64,000 nucleotides of DNA from Macrotrachela quadricornifera (taxonomy: Eukaryota; Rotifera; Eurotatoria; Philodinida; Philodinidae): positions 366,906-430,905 of the forward strand of contig JAJEKB010020221.1 of the NCBI GenBank assembly GCA_022393335.1, in the 5' to 3' direction. Shown here in pieces: positions 46,266 to 57,949 of the stretch. The notes beneath the pieces are model-generated. The model worked only from the letters and a program-made list of their open reading frames with translations. It was not told where the DNA came from and ran no database searches. The first letter of the stretch is position 1. Each line of letters opens with the position of its first letter. The position numbers and the translations under genes are program-made.

Positions 46266-47502
46266 ATTAATGTGTGTTTATGTTAAGATAATTGTAGAAG
46301 TGATTTTAAAGTTTTATATTGTAATGCTATGTTACAGAAAAAAAATCATATTTTGGTGTAGAATAAATCTATTGTGAGTTAATTTAATATTTGGTACATT
46401 TTATTCATGATGGTTTTTGATTTTCAGAAATTATATAACCGAACTTGGAAACGTCTTTTAGTTGTCTGAATTAAGGATAATTAGGAGGAGTATATTGTGT
46501 TTTTTTGATTCACCTCTGCTTTTTCATTTTCATCAAATGATGGAAATAGAGAAGTGTAGGTGAACGATTTTTCTATAATAAAACACAGAAGTGAGAGGTT
46601 GTAGATATTGGCATAGGATGGTTAAAAGGTAGGCAAGTCTGCAATTCATATGAAATTCACTGACATAGATAAATCAAAAATAAGGTTCAATGGAACGTCA
46701 TTGAGGAATGTGGTTTCATACAATGTTTTGCCAGTTGTTCATGATAAGATGTCGTGGATACTGGGCGATGGGGATTATTTTCAACGTAGGATTACACCCT
46801 GGGTCGAGTCGTCTGCGGGTTCGGTGGGCAAAAATGAAAAAAGCCGTTCCATTTTTCCTTCCTAAAATTTTTTTTGGGAATCGACGATTTTACGATAATA
46901 TATAAAATATAAAATAATAGATTTTTTCGAAATTTCTACTTTTCATTTTCCAGATTGTTTGTTTATTCTTTCATCAAAAGCAATTTCTTCACGTTATGTA
47001 AAAGAAAAGTGGAAGAACGCGAAAAACAGTAATTTCTTTTGCTGGTAGAGTGATATTCATATTACCCCCAGAGTTCAATTTTTCATTCAGAAAATGTGAG
47101 TAACTCAAAAATATGATATTAATTTCAAAAAGTAAACTACGTTTGTTCATTCATACTATATATAAAAATATCAATTAAAATATTTATTTGTCTGTAGTTA
47201 GATTACAAATCAATATTTTATAAGGATAGAAAATTTCATTGTGATCGAAACCACGTAAGAGTATAAAGATAAAGATAATGCTAGTTAGCATTAAAAAAAT
47301 TTTCGGTTCCAACGCTTCCGGTTCTACCCACTTTTATTTCACAGCCTGTAAAACTGTAGTTTTCTTCAATAACTATAAAGTAGTGCTAGTCTTACGAACT
47401 CGTTGGCAGATATCGAGGATAATAACGCCACATTTCAAGGCTATTGGTTATTCGAATCTCAAGATAACAATTGGCTAGACAGTATTCATGATTAAATATT
47501 AT
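46266..47502. other. intergenic, nothing recognised
   Basis: 1.2 kb. ORFs at 46650-46905 and 47278-47478 lack recognisable features. The piece around 46780-46860 is more GC-rich than its surroundings, but I cannot assign it. Confidence 0.4.
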
Positions 47503-47830
47503 CAAGGTTCCCGATTGTTTTGGAAAGTGGGTGGGGCAAAAAAATTGGCAGAAAGTATCTCATCTGACTTTCTGACATAAATTAAACAAAGAATGCTTAA
47601 TATAACGACTTTCTGTGAGATTCTGTGAACAGATACTATTTTTACTCGAATTTTTGTCAGAAAAATAGTGAATAAAACCTGAAAACCTAGTTTCTGTCCA
47701 AGTCTACCATGCAGTTTTCAAAAATTTGGCAAAAGGTATTAGAAAATTTTCTAGAAACTCGTGCACATTTTCGAATTTTGGTGGGGGCTAGACCCCCCCC
47801 CCCCCCCCCCCCCCCTAATCGAGAACCCTG
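47503..47830. mobile_element. 328-bp inverted-repeat element containing a 23-base C run
   Basis: Left end CAAGGTTCCCGATTGTTTTG. The right end, read on the minus strand, is CAGGGTTCTCGATTAGGGGG. A homopolymer of 23 C lies at 47793-47815. The next inner blocks also pair (GTGGGTGGGGC on the left; TAGCCCCCACC on the right, minus strand). No target duplication was found. The C run length in particular may be affected by assembly. Confidence 0.55.
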
Positions 47831-50589
47831 ATCTGAGCAATACTTGAGGGTGTATTGCGGCGTGAAAATAGCTATAGAGTGAAAAAGTTTAGTGAGAAAA
47901 TTCTTCTCTTTTATAATTCAATCTCCAAGATTTTGATGATAATAGACCTCTGACTTGAATTTCTTACAATTCAATAACCTTCGGTCTAACTTTCTGCAAA
48001 ATTATTATTATTCATTAGTTACTAACTAGCGATAGTATCCGACGTTGCTCGAGAAATCTTCACACTGAATATTTGTCATGTCAGAAAACGACAGAAGATG
48101 TATAGAGGATCTGCTTGAGATCTTTTCATCTCTTGTTACCACATACCCTGCCGTACATATACTTACATTTATGTTTAAACCGGATGGTTAAGCACGCAGA
48201 GTGGAGATGTGGATTTCTTTCTTGTTACTCATGTTCATTGTCATACTTTATGTCAACTCTCCGTACAAAATAGTCACAGTACCAAGCGAATACCCTAACA
48301 ATGGTAATAAATACTTTAAAGCTCTTGAAAGATTACTAAAAATTGTAATGTATGATAACCTGTGTGAAATTTCATTCCAATCTACCCACATAGGTACCTT
48401 GACATCTCTCAATCACCCTCTGAATATAAGGTCATGCCATAAAAGCTTTGATGCTGCTAGCTTTTACGGTGTCCAAATTCATAATGAACACATTGAGAAA
48501 CATTTTTCTTTACATATGTAAATTATGATTCGTGAGTAAAGAAATTTTATCCAACTTAGCACATTTTTTATTCGATGAGTATCTTCATTCATATGATTAC
48601 TCTTCATTTTACATACTTTAGTCGTTTGTTTTGAGTATTCTAAAATCTCTTGTGCTCAATGGTGAAAACCGCAAATTGTTACTGACTTTCCTCCTCCAGT
48701 TATTTAGAAAATATTTACACGCCTACATTCTCTATAAAAAGCATTTTCTGTAGTAGATCCAACTATGAGAAGGATAAACATCCCCTTGGGGTGAAAATTT
48801 TGGGTTGAAAATAATCCCATGGTCTTCCCCTGGTCGAATAGATGTAACCTGCAAAATTTCATTGCATTTGGTTATAACATCTCCAAATGCATAAATAACA
48901 AACAAACAAACTTTCTTTTTTATTTATATATAAGATTAGAATCAAATGAGAGACGAAGCCAAAATTTAGATTCTTCGGCTTCAGCTATTATTTGATGAAA
49001 CCTTCCACTCACGCTATTACTCTGTTTGTATTGGTTTCTTCAATGAGATGACTAATCCGATGTATAATATAAACGCATTATTAATAACACTCATCATAAA
49101 TCAAGAAATCAACTTGTTTTTCTCACCCAGTGAAACATAAAAGTCTGAAAAACGCATTGAAATGCAGTATTATTGTTACGTGTACACGCATGCATCATTA
49201 TGATATAGCATGCTTGTGGACGCGTCACAGAGTTTCCTATATTCGCGAGTGCATGCATGGAAGTTTGAGCGTCAACACGCTTTGTATTTCCTCTTGCGAG
49301 AACATGCATGACAATATTATAATAATCCAAAAATGAAATACATGTCGTGAGCATACATGAAAACGTATAAATTTCTTTCCAAAGATAAGATTCGAACATA
49401 CTTACTTTATTTTGAAAGACGATCTGTTGCATCATTTGACCATTTACTTACATTAGGAACTATCTTCCGATAACTACTATATATGTGTGTGCATAAAATC
49501 TAATTAAGGGGGGAAAATAGATTTTTCCGATTAGAGTCAATCTTAAATCAAAAAAATTAATTCAATCAAAAATATGGGCAAAATAAAAATAAATATCTCA
49601 TCGAATTTTTAATCTTTGCTGTTTAAAATATCAATCAAGAATGAAACATCTGAAATGAGATATGTTTAACTATTTTTTTTGATTTTTCAAATTTGAAATA
49701 AATTGATTTTAAATTTAAAAAACTGAGTTTAACCATTTTAATTAATCAATCAAATAAGTCTGATTTTATCTCTTTCACACTTGAGTTCAACAATAATAAA
49801 GAATTTTAAAAACTGAGGAAGTTTTAAGTAAATATAACATAGTTATAAGAAAATTGTGCCAACTTTTACAGAAAATAAATAAATATGATTCGATAGAAAA
49901 ACAAAATTCTTACAAGAAGCGGTATTTAGAATATAAAGTAATAAAACTTTGCATGTCAAAGCACAATAGATTCAGTATTAGCTTTCATAAATACACTTCA
50001 TTTGAGGGTGACATACAGGATTTAGAGAATATTTCACTATTTTGCAAATAAATAAAGATAACGCTTTAGCATTTTCATGCGAGAGAAGTGCATGTGAGTA
50101 TCTGCATGAATAGATTGCATGCACAAACTCGCATGTTTTACAAAAATTTTTCAAAATTTGTGTTTCCATCCAGGTACTTACAAAACGCAACTGCACGCAT
50201 ATATTGATGCTTTGTATTTACATGCAAAAAGTGAAAACATTTCATATAACGTGCATGACAATGCATGGCCTATTATGATTTTAAAAATATTTTGCATGTC
50301 GATGCGTGTTTTAAGAATTTTTTTGCAAATACATGCGTTTCTCTCACTCTCACGTTTGACTGAGTAGGTAAATTTAACAGACATCTTATTAGAAATTGAT
50401 GTTTTTGTTTTTCTTTTGTCGATATCCAAAGTTCCGTAAAATTGATTATGAAAAATTCATACCGATTGAAATCATTTGTTTTCTCTCTGGCTGACCAATA
50501 TAGATGGAATATATAATCATATTGATTGTCACCAATGTCAGCAGCATAGATAGAAAGAAACACTTTGAAAAACATCATCGAATTGAAAT
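47831..50589. other. intergenic with possible retroelement tail and GCATGC-rich DNA
   Basis: The stretch 48780-48935 has the look of a retroelement 3' end (TGCAAAATTTCATTGCATTT, then AACAAACAAACAAAC). A 106-codon ORF at 48201-48521 starts with a hydrophobic segment (WISFLLLMFIVILYV) but matches nothing I know. 49170-50340 carries an excess of GCATGC and GCATG. No gene is supported. Confidence 0.35.
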
Positions 50590-51500
50590 TGTAACAGTGG
50601 ATTTAAGAAATAAATCTTGATATTATCAATTCCATAAACAAAACAAAAGACATACTCTCACCCTCATCTGCTGATAATTTCAATCTCACATCAGACATAC
50701 CATTGTTAATATTAACATGAATATAGTAGATTGAATTGTTCAACATAAGTGTATGAACATAATAACGATAAGCATTTATGGAAAACTCAATCTTTTCCAT
50801 TCTTTAATGAATACATCATTGATTAAGTCATTTACAATTGCATTCATGAAGAAGTATTTTATTGTTCGATTTAGAGAACTAATACATTTTGGATAACAGG
50901 TATACTATTGAATTAGATCAAAACATAATTGATTATAGAAATATTCGAGAGTTGACAGACGAAATGATTCACTCAGAGTACATACCATTTTCATACTTTT
51001 GATTGGTTCTATCCCTCAAATATTCTCTTCTAATAAATTCGCTTAAGTTATACAATTTGCTAATAATCCACAAGAACAATCATTGTCGTAGATTAGAGCT
51101 CGTATCACTGTATAATCAGAAGTTTCATTACAGAAATCCTGAATATACTCGAAATTAGTTTCAAAACTTGATGTGATAACATTTCAGTCACTAACAATAT
51201 TGGTTGAGAGGGAAGACGATTGACTTAGTTGGATTGGTTAATGACAAAAGACGAATATGAAAGTCTTTAGCAGACAATAGTTAAGTAGTAATTAAACAGT
51301 GAAGAGAAAAATTATTCAATCAAACTATTGACTGATTGAATAGACAATTGACGCAAACCTTGAAAAAACTGTAAATGAGGCGAAAGAAATCGATGATAAT
51401 CTTTCTGCGTATATATAGACAAATTATCCACAAGACCAACAGTAAGATCATTTTTCCAGTCATCCAAAATAAATTTACTTGAACAAATCTAGAATTAGTC
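50590..51500 (-). pseudogene. decayed copy of the two-TM ectodomain module
   Basis: Minus strand. The DNA aligns block by block with the module at 60.6-61.7 kb: 51470-51490 (ACTTGAACAAATCTA) with 61676-61690; 51330-51420 with 61520-61620; 51050-51180 (TCCACAAGAACAATCATT) with 61247-61400; and 50700-50790 (TGTTCAACATAAGTGTATGA) with 60880-60960. Reading frames are broken throughout, so only short pieces such as MEKIEFSINAYRYY are open. A Mutator-like element lies just upstream, at 51559. This is a dead relative of the large gene at 58.8-63.4 kb. Confidence 0.7.
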
Positions 51501-51558
51501 GACTTTATGACTGTGTCTATATCATTATAGAAACATGTCATAAAAACAAGATTATTAT

Positions 51559-52456
51559 GGGAGGCGGTCGATTGTGTGTAAGACAATTGTGTGGATGACA
51601 ATTGTGTGCAGACAATTGTGTGTATGGACAATTGTGTGCAAGGAAATTGTGTGCACAGACTATTGTGTGTAAGATATTTGTGTGCAAAATGAGTGAATGT
51701 TGAGTGTAAATGAATATTTTTTTCAAAAAGTAAAAGATAGTGAACATAAAGCAGTAGACAAAATAACAAAAATAGATCAAGATGAACATATCAACGAACA
51801 ATTATAACATGAATGTGTGAGCAATCGGTGTTATTTTTTGTATATTATCATTTGCAGAATTGTCTAAAATCCGTAGAACTCTGGATGCTGTTTGTTGAGT
51901 TTTAGCTCTCTTTGGTTTTGGTACGAGACCTGTTACTATTTGAGCAATTTCACCGTCTACGTATGATTGCTCTGTTTGAAGATCACTCAAAAAACGCCAA
52001 AATCCAGGATGGGCTGAATCTACGATATTGTTCAGTCGTCGGTGCCATCCTTCGACAGCGTTGTTTGTATGATCGAACTGGTTCCTTAACAAATGGTGTA
52101 CATTCCAACATGTGATTGGAAACGTTGGAATTGTTCTTCTGTTGCGACTTCGAAACCTACCAATATAATAATCTTCATAATAATTGTAAAGTGGATCAAG
52201 ATCTGGAATTTGTAGATCGAATATTTAGGGAAAATACCTTGATCATTTTCTTATCACTTTCTTTAGTATTAATCGGTGCAAATAAAATTAGTCGATATGT
52301 GCATATTCATCTGTTCTCATAATTGTCTTACACACAATTATCTCTTCTCACAATTATCTTACACACAATTGTCTGTTCTCATAATTGTCTTACACACAAT
52401 TGTCTGCACATAATTGTCTTACACACAATGTTCTTACACACAATCGTCGTAGACCC
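51559..52456 (-). mobile_element. compact Mutator-like element with repetitive terminal arms and 9-bp duplication
   Basis: Flanked by the perfect 9-bp direct repeat gattattat (51550-51558 and 52457-52465), the size expected for MULEs. The ends start GGG and share CGATTGTGTGTAAGA. Each arm (51575-51685; 52320-52450, inverted) is a run of GACAATTGTGTG / CACACAATTGTC units at 16-20 bp spacing. The middle carries only the C-terminal part of a transposase. The 898-bp element is a deletion derivative, and probably moved with help from a full-length relative. Confidence 0.9.
51802..52224 (-). pseudogene. C-terminal fragment of a Mutator-like (MULE) transposase
   Basis: Minus strand. Open from about 52224 to the stop at 51802: NYYEDYYIGRFRSRN, then PTFPITCWNVHHLLRNQFDH, then TNNAVEGWHRRLNNIVDSAH, then PGFWRFLSDLQTEQS. 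Known: the 'YIG..R' and 'TNN.VEGWH..L....HP..W.F...L' pattern is the C-terminus of MULE/FLYWCH-associated transposases. A stop (about 52225) precedes it, and the catalytic DDE part is absent. Its tail is basic (PKPKRAKTQQ). Confidence 0.8.
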
Positions 52457-52927
52457 GATTATTATATATATAGTCATCTCATGATATTCACCTTCGATTT
52501 AGATAAATTCATTATATGTCAATGCAATCGATTTACATAAGCATTTTAATGCATCTCCATATTTTTGTCTGAGCTAATTGTAGTAATCAAAAGATGGTTT
52601 ATTGTAAGTTTTCATCAATATTTACAGTTGAATAATAGTGTATAGAGTTAGAGTGACAAGAGTATTGATAAGTAAAAGTATGAAGAATCGAGTAGTAGAT
52701 CAATTAACATTATTTCAAAAGTATTGCGAAGGAAATAGTATACAATAGCATGATCAATTTTCATTGATCGAATAGTTTCATTCAAACTATAGACATAGAA
52801 TGAGTAGTCGTGAAAAGTCCTTTGTTTTTAAAGATGCTTACTATTTTGACACTATGAAATCTAAAGTCATTTTCGATCTTTATGATACATACTCTAGTTC
52901 ACATCGAAAGAAGAATCAAACATTATC

Positions 52928-53096
52928 TCATTGTTGTTGTTGTCTTTGATTATTCTGTGTGAGTAAACGAATCAGAAACTGCACAACGAAGGCTATCATC
53001 AAACGCAATGAAACACTAACACCGCTAATCATGAACAGTAGAATAACAACAATTTCAAATGCCGTTTTCGTGTGAATCAGCACTTGGTTGGCGGAA
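52928..53096 (-). pseudogene. isolated C-terminal TM exon of the two-TM family
   Basis: Minus strand. The splice acceptor ..TTTCTTAAACAG at 53097 is followed by 169 nt in one frame: FEIVVILLFMISGVSVSLRL, then IAFVVQFLIRLLTQNNQRQ plus a Gln run and stop. It resembles the C-terminal membrane segment of the modules at 62.8 and 60.8 kb (IIIKLVSIIGGLTAILRLIT..LLVKLV). I see no upstream exons of the same copy, so it is probably a leftover of a lost gene, though a distant upstream exon cannot be excluded. Confidence 0.5.
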
Positions 53097-53779
53097 CTGT
53101 TTAAGAAAAAATAAAATGTGTGAAGTCTTTTGAAACTTTTGCATAAATATTATTGCAAAAGATAGGAAAGTTTTATCATTAGAAAAAAGCAATGAATTGG
53201 AGATAATTGAGAATTTCAAATTACTTTTTTTTTAAAGCTTTCTTCCTATTTTTTTTGCTGTTAGACATTGTTGATTCGTCTCTCATTATGAATTAGCATG
53301 AGAAGCATATTTCTCTTTTGCAAAACAAAAAGAAAGTAAAAGTATCACCCCTAATTTCAACCAATTCCAATAAGTAGAACTGAGAAAATTTTGAATTTGA
53401 ATTCGTACAAACCTAACCATCACATTATTGCTTTAATGACCATTTTTATTCTGTTATATCAAATAACCAATTCCGTTGTTTTTTTCTATTGTAAGAGAGA
53501 AAAAAACAAAATCAAGGAGACAGTGTATTTTCAAGATTACTTGGGTTTTATTCATGTTAGATACTGAGATTGTCTCGTTTATTTCTTTTTGGGGTATTAA
53601 AATGCCGCATATCAGTTTGTGAAATATCTTTAATAAATACATACATATAGATCATCACATTAGAGGTCTTCAAAGGAAAATTATATATTCTATTCGCCAA
53701 CCATATTTAAGTGTATGCTTTTGTAATGAAAAAAGTTGTACAAAAATTTTATTTCCAGACAGAACCATATATAGGATGT
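53097..53779. other. intergenic, nothing recognised
   Basis: AT-rich. It may be the intron or upstream part of the isolated TM exon. No other exon of that family could be found. Confidence 0.4.
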
Positions 53780-54290
53780 TTTAGAGCTTTTAATTCTGGA
53801 CATTTTGATAGAAACATGTTTAAAATACGTTTTCTATACGATTTTTTTTGCAAAATTGCGTTGAAAAATGGTTTTTCCTTGTTTTATTAGCTAAATCAAA
53901 GTTCAAACTACAATCCAAGACCGTATTTAGATTTCTCACAAAAAGGCGCATCGAACTACACTAAAATTATATTCTTTTTCCCGTAAAATCTATTGCTAAC
54001 TGTATCGGCAGTAGTTTTTCATAGTCCTTTACTAGTCGCTTTCTCTTCAACACAGAATCGAATCAAATCAGGTCTGGTATAGTTTGATGCACCTTTTTAT
54101 GAGGAATCTAAATATGACCTTGGATTGTAGGCTTAACCTTGATTTAGCGAAGAAAACAAAGAAAAATCGTATGGAAAAATTTCTGTTTTTCTAGTACCCA
54201 AAGTATTTTAAATATATCTCTATCAAAACAAAAGATAATTAGTAATATTTTTATTATCAAAATGTTCAGAATTAAAAGCTCTACAAACTG
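53780..54290. repeat. inverted repeat (hairpin), arms of about 190-220 bp
   Basis: The left arm (53780-53968) and right arm (54290-54066, reverse complement) share AGAGCTTTTAATTCTG.ACAT, TTTTGATA, TTTCCTTGTTTT/TTTCTTTGTTTT, GCTAAATCAA.GTT, CTACAATCCAAG and ATATTTAGATT/GTATTTAGATT. The spacer is about 95 bp. RNA from it would fold into a long imperfect hairpin. Confidence 0.75.
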
Positions 54291-54927
54291 TATAATATTA
54301 ATGTAGATAAACAGTTCATTTTTAATTAAGAAGGTATTCCTAATGGATTCTCTCTCATTCTTGAAATGCAAAAATAATCATTGTTTGTTGAATTTTCTTT
54401 GAAAAGAATTACACTGATAGATTCCCTCGACCCCAAAAACTTTTGATGAAGATTTTTAGGAAATGTTATATGCTATTTTTGCTGATCTAGCTTTGCTTTC
54501 AGAAAAGGAAATAAGAAAGATGTCCAAAACTTGAAGCAACGATTTCAATCAATGAATCTTTCAGAAAATAAAGTAAGGAATAAAAAATAAACATTAACGA
54601 TAAAGTGAAAATTCAATGTTTTTTTTCTTAAATGCAATATGAAAAGTACACCACATTATACATAATTTTCTAGATTTTGAGGCAAATATGCAGCAATATA
54701 TAACATCGATAAAAAAAATATGAGATTAATAGGTAATATAACTTGTATCAGATCTGAGATTAGATTTGATGTGGATCGTACACAGTCATATGCTTTATAA
54801 TCTTTTCACGTGGAAGTGTGTATATCAGAATAAGGTGATAACATTGGTACATTCTCATCTGGTGAATTAATATCAATAATAAGCTGAAAGAAAAAACATT
54901 TACGGCAAATCTTAACAATCGGTTAGT
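54291..54927. other. intergenic, nothing recognised
   Basis: AT-rich 3' region of the two-TM Cys-rich gene on the minus strand. No other feature. Confidence 0.4.
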
Positions 54928-55524
54928 TTAACTTGCATGAAATTTTAATCTTTGATTTTTACCATCATACCACTCTCGTTCAGCTTTCTGTTGTGTAAGA
55001 CGCCATTGACAGTGTTGTGCTTCATATTTCTTTGACTCTTCTTCAACGGCTCTCCAGAACGATGCAAAACGTGCTCGTTGACAGCGAAAACAACAACAAC
55101 CAAGAAACCAAATTATTATCCAAATCGAAAAGAGAATCATTGCAGTAATAAAATTCTCTCTACTTGGTTGACCCTTTTTCGTATTCTGAATAGCATCGCT
55201 TAGTATATAACAGGCAGGAATTAGGAAACCTAATCCAAAGACAATCACTAACGCTACACCAACAAGACAACAATAAGCTGATTTTGGATAGGAATTATTG
55301 ATGCTTGTGATGGATTGATTAAATTTCTCTGGACTTATGTAACCTTGTAATTGATATGGATAACTAGTATCAAAACCAGTTGTGCAACAGTAACAGTCAC
55401 AAGCTAGAAAATAAAATAGAAAAACAAAAGAATCGACTTAAGAAGTTAAAAAGTGATTTATACACTTACTTTCAGATATTGGAATATCGATTGAAGCTGG
55501 TTGTAGCTGGTTCCTGTCACTCAT
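54928..55524 (-). CDS. small two-TM Cys-rich membrane protein, two exons, unknown function
   Basis: Exon 1 is 55524-55470 and exon 2 is 55403-54928; the 66-bp GT-AG intron (gtaagtgt..ttctag) keeps frame, giving 176 aa. The protein starts MSDRNQLQPASIDIPIS and then has a Cys cluster (TCDCYCCTTGFD). Two hydrophobic segments follow: YCCLVGVALVIVFGLGFLIP (about residues 66-90) and FITAMILFSIWIIIWFLGCC (about 107-128), with a basic, charged tail (RRCQ.., WRAVEEESKKYEAQ, QQKAEREWYDG) that may be a short coiled coil on the cytosolic side. I do not recognise the family. The CDCYCC-type start recalls Cys-rich tetraspan-like or CYSTM proteins, but this is only a resemblance. Both ends look complete. 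Confidence 0.7.
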
Positions 55525-56942
55525 TTTAAATATTAGATTCTATGATAATTCTATACGAAAAAAAATGAAGGATATTATTCATTGTTTCCATTTGTCAGTC
55601 ATATTTGTCTGCTTTGTTTTCGTCTTTTAATAGAAAAAAACAACAACAATAATTTTTCCATATCAAAAGTATCTTGAAGACAAGGAATAGATAAAAAGAA
55701 AACTTATTAGTCAATCTATTTTGATCAATGGGCGCAAGAGAACGAAAGATGGCGCACATTATCGATGAATACACGAGAGTTGAATGATTCTAACCAGATG
55801 TATTTCGCTTATTTCGAAGCATAGGTTTGGATTTAATGATATGATCAACGAACACACGACAAATTAGTAATTCTAACGAGCGTTACAGCTGATTATTAAT
55901 AATGCCATTAGAGATGTTGTCCGACCTCCTTAGTCATAGAACTCATACTTTAGAACTTCGGCTACTTTTCATCTCCGTGAATAGCAGTCTAATACTTTTT
56001 ATTTATTTTATTTTGCCAAGAAAAACAAACGTTAAAATTTCAGCTTTTTTTAAAATAAAAGAGAAATGACATCCTTAGTCACAATCCATTGCTGTAGAGA
56101 GTGTTCGATCGACATCCTCCGATTTGACTCATTTTGAATATGTAATAGAGGTAACATTTTTATGATTTTTGAGGCCAGTCGATTCAAAAAATATTGAACT
56201 CTCGATTTTATGTCGAATATATATGAATAAGTTCTACTCAGAAAAAGATGTTCAGCTGAAATGAACGATCTCTCAGTATTCTATGGATTTTCCTGTTGAA
56301 TCAAAAGATCACTATTTTGATCAACTTTGGTGAATCATATGTCCGAACAGGGAACAATTTTACAAACACGTCTCCATAAGATCTTTTCATAGTAAAAATG
56401 TCAACTTCTTTGTGCGAAGCGTTTGTCTAGAGCACTTCCGAGAAAATCAGGTTTTGGACCATTTGGAATCAATTTTTTCTAGATCCCGAATACTTGGGTT
56501 TAATCACGATCAGTTATATCAGAATTCGTATGTCAATAGATCATCTGTGCTTGAGTGACGATACTATTGATGATAAAGTGTCAACGCATATCCCCAAGTT
56601 AAACTTAGAAAAACGTACATGTAGTTAGTTCTTTCAATTTGTTGAGAACAAACAAAATCAAAAGTGTTCTTATTCTTTTTGTGGAGGATGAGGGTATGGT
56701 ATAGAGATTCATGTGAATTTGAAATTGCTTTTTCAATACTTCATAAAAGGTCATCTTTTTTCTAATTGTTTTGACTCGACTTCAAGCAACGAAAACAATC
56801 AGTTGTTTTATACCTTTTGAAAAAAAGAATATATCAAAAGAATTCTTTTGTTGTTTGAACAGTGACAAATAGAATAAAATTTTATCATCATTGTTTATTT
56901 TTATTCTGTGTAGAGATGTAGTCAGGAATTGTGAAAATGTGA
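55525..56942. other. intergenic, nothing recognised
   Basis: Presumed upstream region of the two-TM Cys-rich gene. No coding or repeat structure that I can support. Confidence 0.45.
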
Positions 56943-56950
56943 CTCTCTCT

Positions 56951-57941
56951 TAGTGGGGTAACCAGGATTTGTCGGGTGAGTGGGCGCTGCCCTACCGATT
57001 TTTAAAAATACTATATAATATTTATATGATGACGCAGCATGTATTTTTCTCGCATTACGAAGTGATTTTAGCTTATTTACCCTTAAAATTACACTTTAAA
57101 TGTTACTATTTTTTATTAACTGAAGAAAATATCCAAATCCAAAGATTACAAAGACCTTACTTTAACAAAATTCTACTATTTTCATGCGAATCAGCAAAAT
57201 TCATCGATGGGTTTCTCGAAGTCAATCACAAAGTCGCGCTCCACTGCTAAAACACATATAGGGTGTCCGGAAAGTCTTTAGAGTTGGAAAAATTTGAATA
57301 TCTTCAACCATATAAGCCGAATTTTTTCTGAGGAAACAGGACAGAGAGAAGTTTCTACTTTTGGAGGAACAGTCCATTCATGGTCATAAAACCATCAAAC
57401 TTTTCCTCACTACATAGAGTAAACTGTGCAGAAATGTCTCTTGCTCATAGCTATAGTCCGATATCGTAGAATATTGCTTTAATTTTTATCCAGCAGTACA
57501 GTTAATGTTCACATAAATTTATGTTAGCATCTTTTCTATATGCTTAAAAATAAAAAGAGAAATGACATAATGACTAAACTTCGTAAGTGATCCAGTTTTC
57601 ACCAAAAAACTACAACAACAGAGTTATTCTTGAATGATGAATAAATCCTCATTAAAGTAACCAGTAATATAGTGAGGAAACGTTTGGTGGTTTTATGACG
57701 ATAGAAGAACTGTTCCTTTATGAATAGAAATCGCTGCCTGTTCTCTATCCTCAGAAAAAAATACGGTCTATATGGGTGAAGAATATTGAAGATATTCAAA
57801 TTTTTCAAACTCTAAGAACCTTTCCGACATCCTTTAGATCGCTTCCAAACAGATACTGTTGTAAAAATAAAAAGTTTGATTTTCAAAAATTTCGGATGAG
57901 TGGGCGGCGTCCACTCGTGCCCTATCCTGGTTACACCACTA
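56951..57941. mobile_element. 991-bp hAT-like non-autonomous element
   Basis: The ends are TAGTGGGGTAACCAGGATTT (56951) and, on the other strand from 57941, TAGTGGTGTAACCAGGATAG, continuing into G(T/C)CGCCCACTC-type blocks on both sides. The flanks ctctctct (56943-56950) and ctctccct (57942-57949) agree in 7 of 8 bases, an aged hAT duplication. No transposase is encoded; ORFs inside are short. A second element sits within it. Confidence 0.85.
57261..57834. mobile_element. 574-bp inverted-repeat element nested in the 57-kb hAT-like element, TA duplication
   Basis: The left arm (57261-57413) and right arm (57834-57669) pair over about 155 bp, sharing GAGTT.GAAAAATTTGAATA, TTTTTTCTGAGGA and CATAAAACCA.CAAAC.TTTC. 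TA stands next to both ends (57259-57260, 57835-57836). The arms are diverged (about 80-85% by eye). The TA duplication fits the Tc1/mariner group. Confidence 0.7.
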
Positions 57942-57949
57942 CTCTCCCT

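Noticed and set aside
48201..48521. Secreted 106-aa protein with signal peptide
   Set aside because: Only the N-terminal hydrophobic stretch supports it. No domain, exon context or repeat of the pattern was found.
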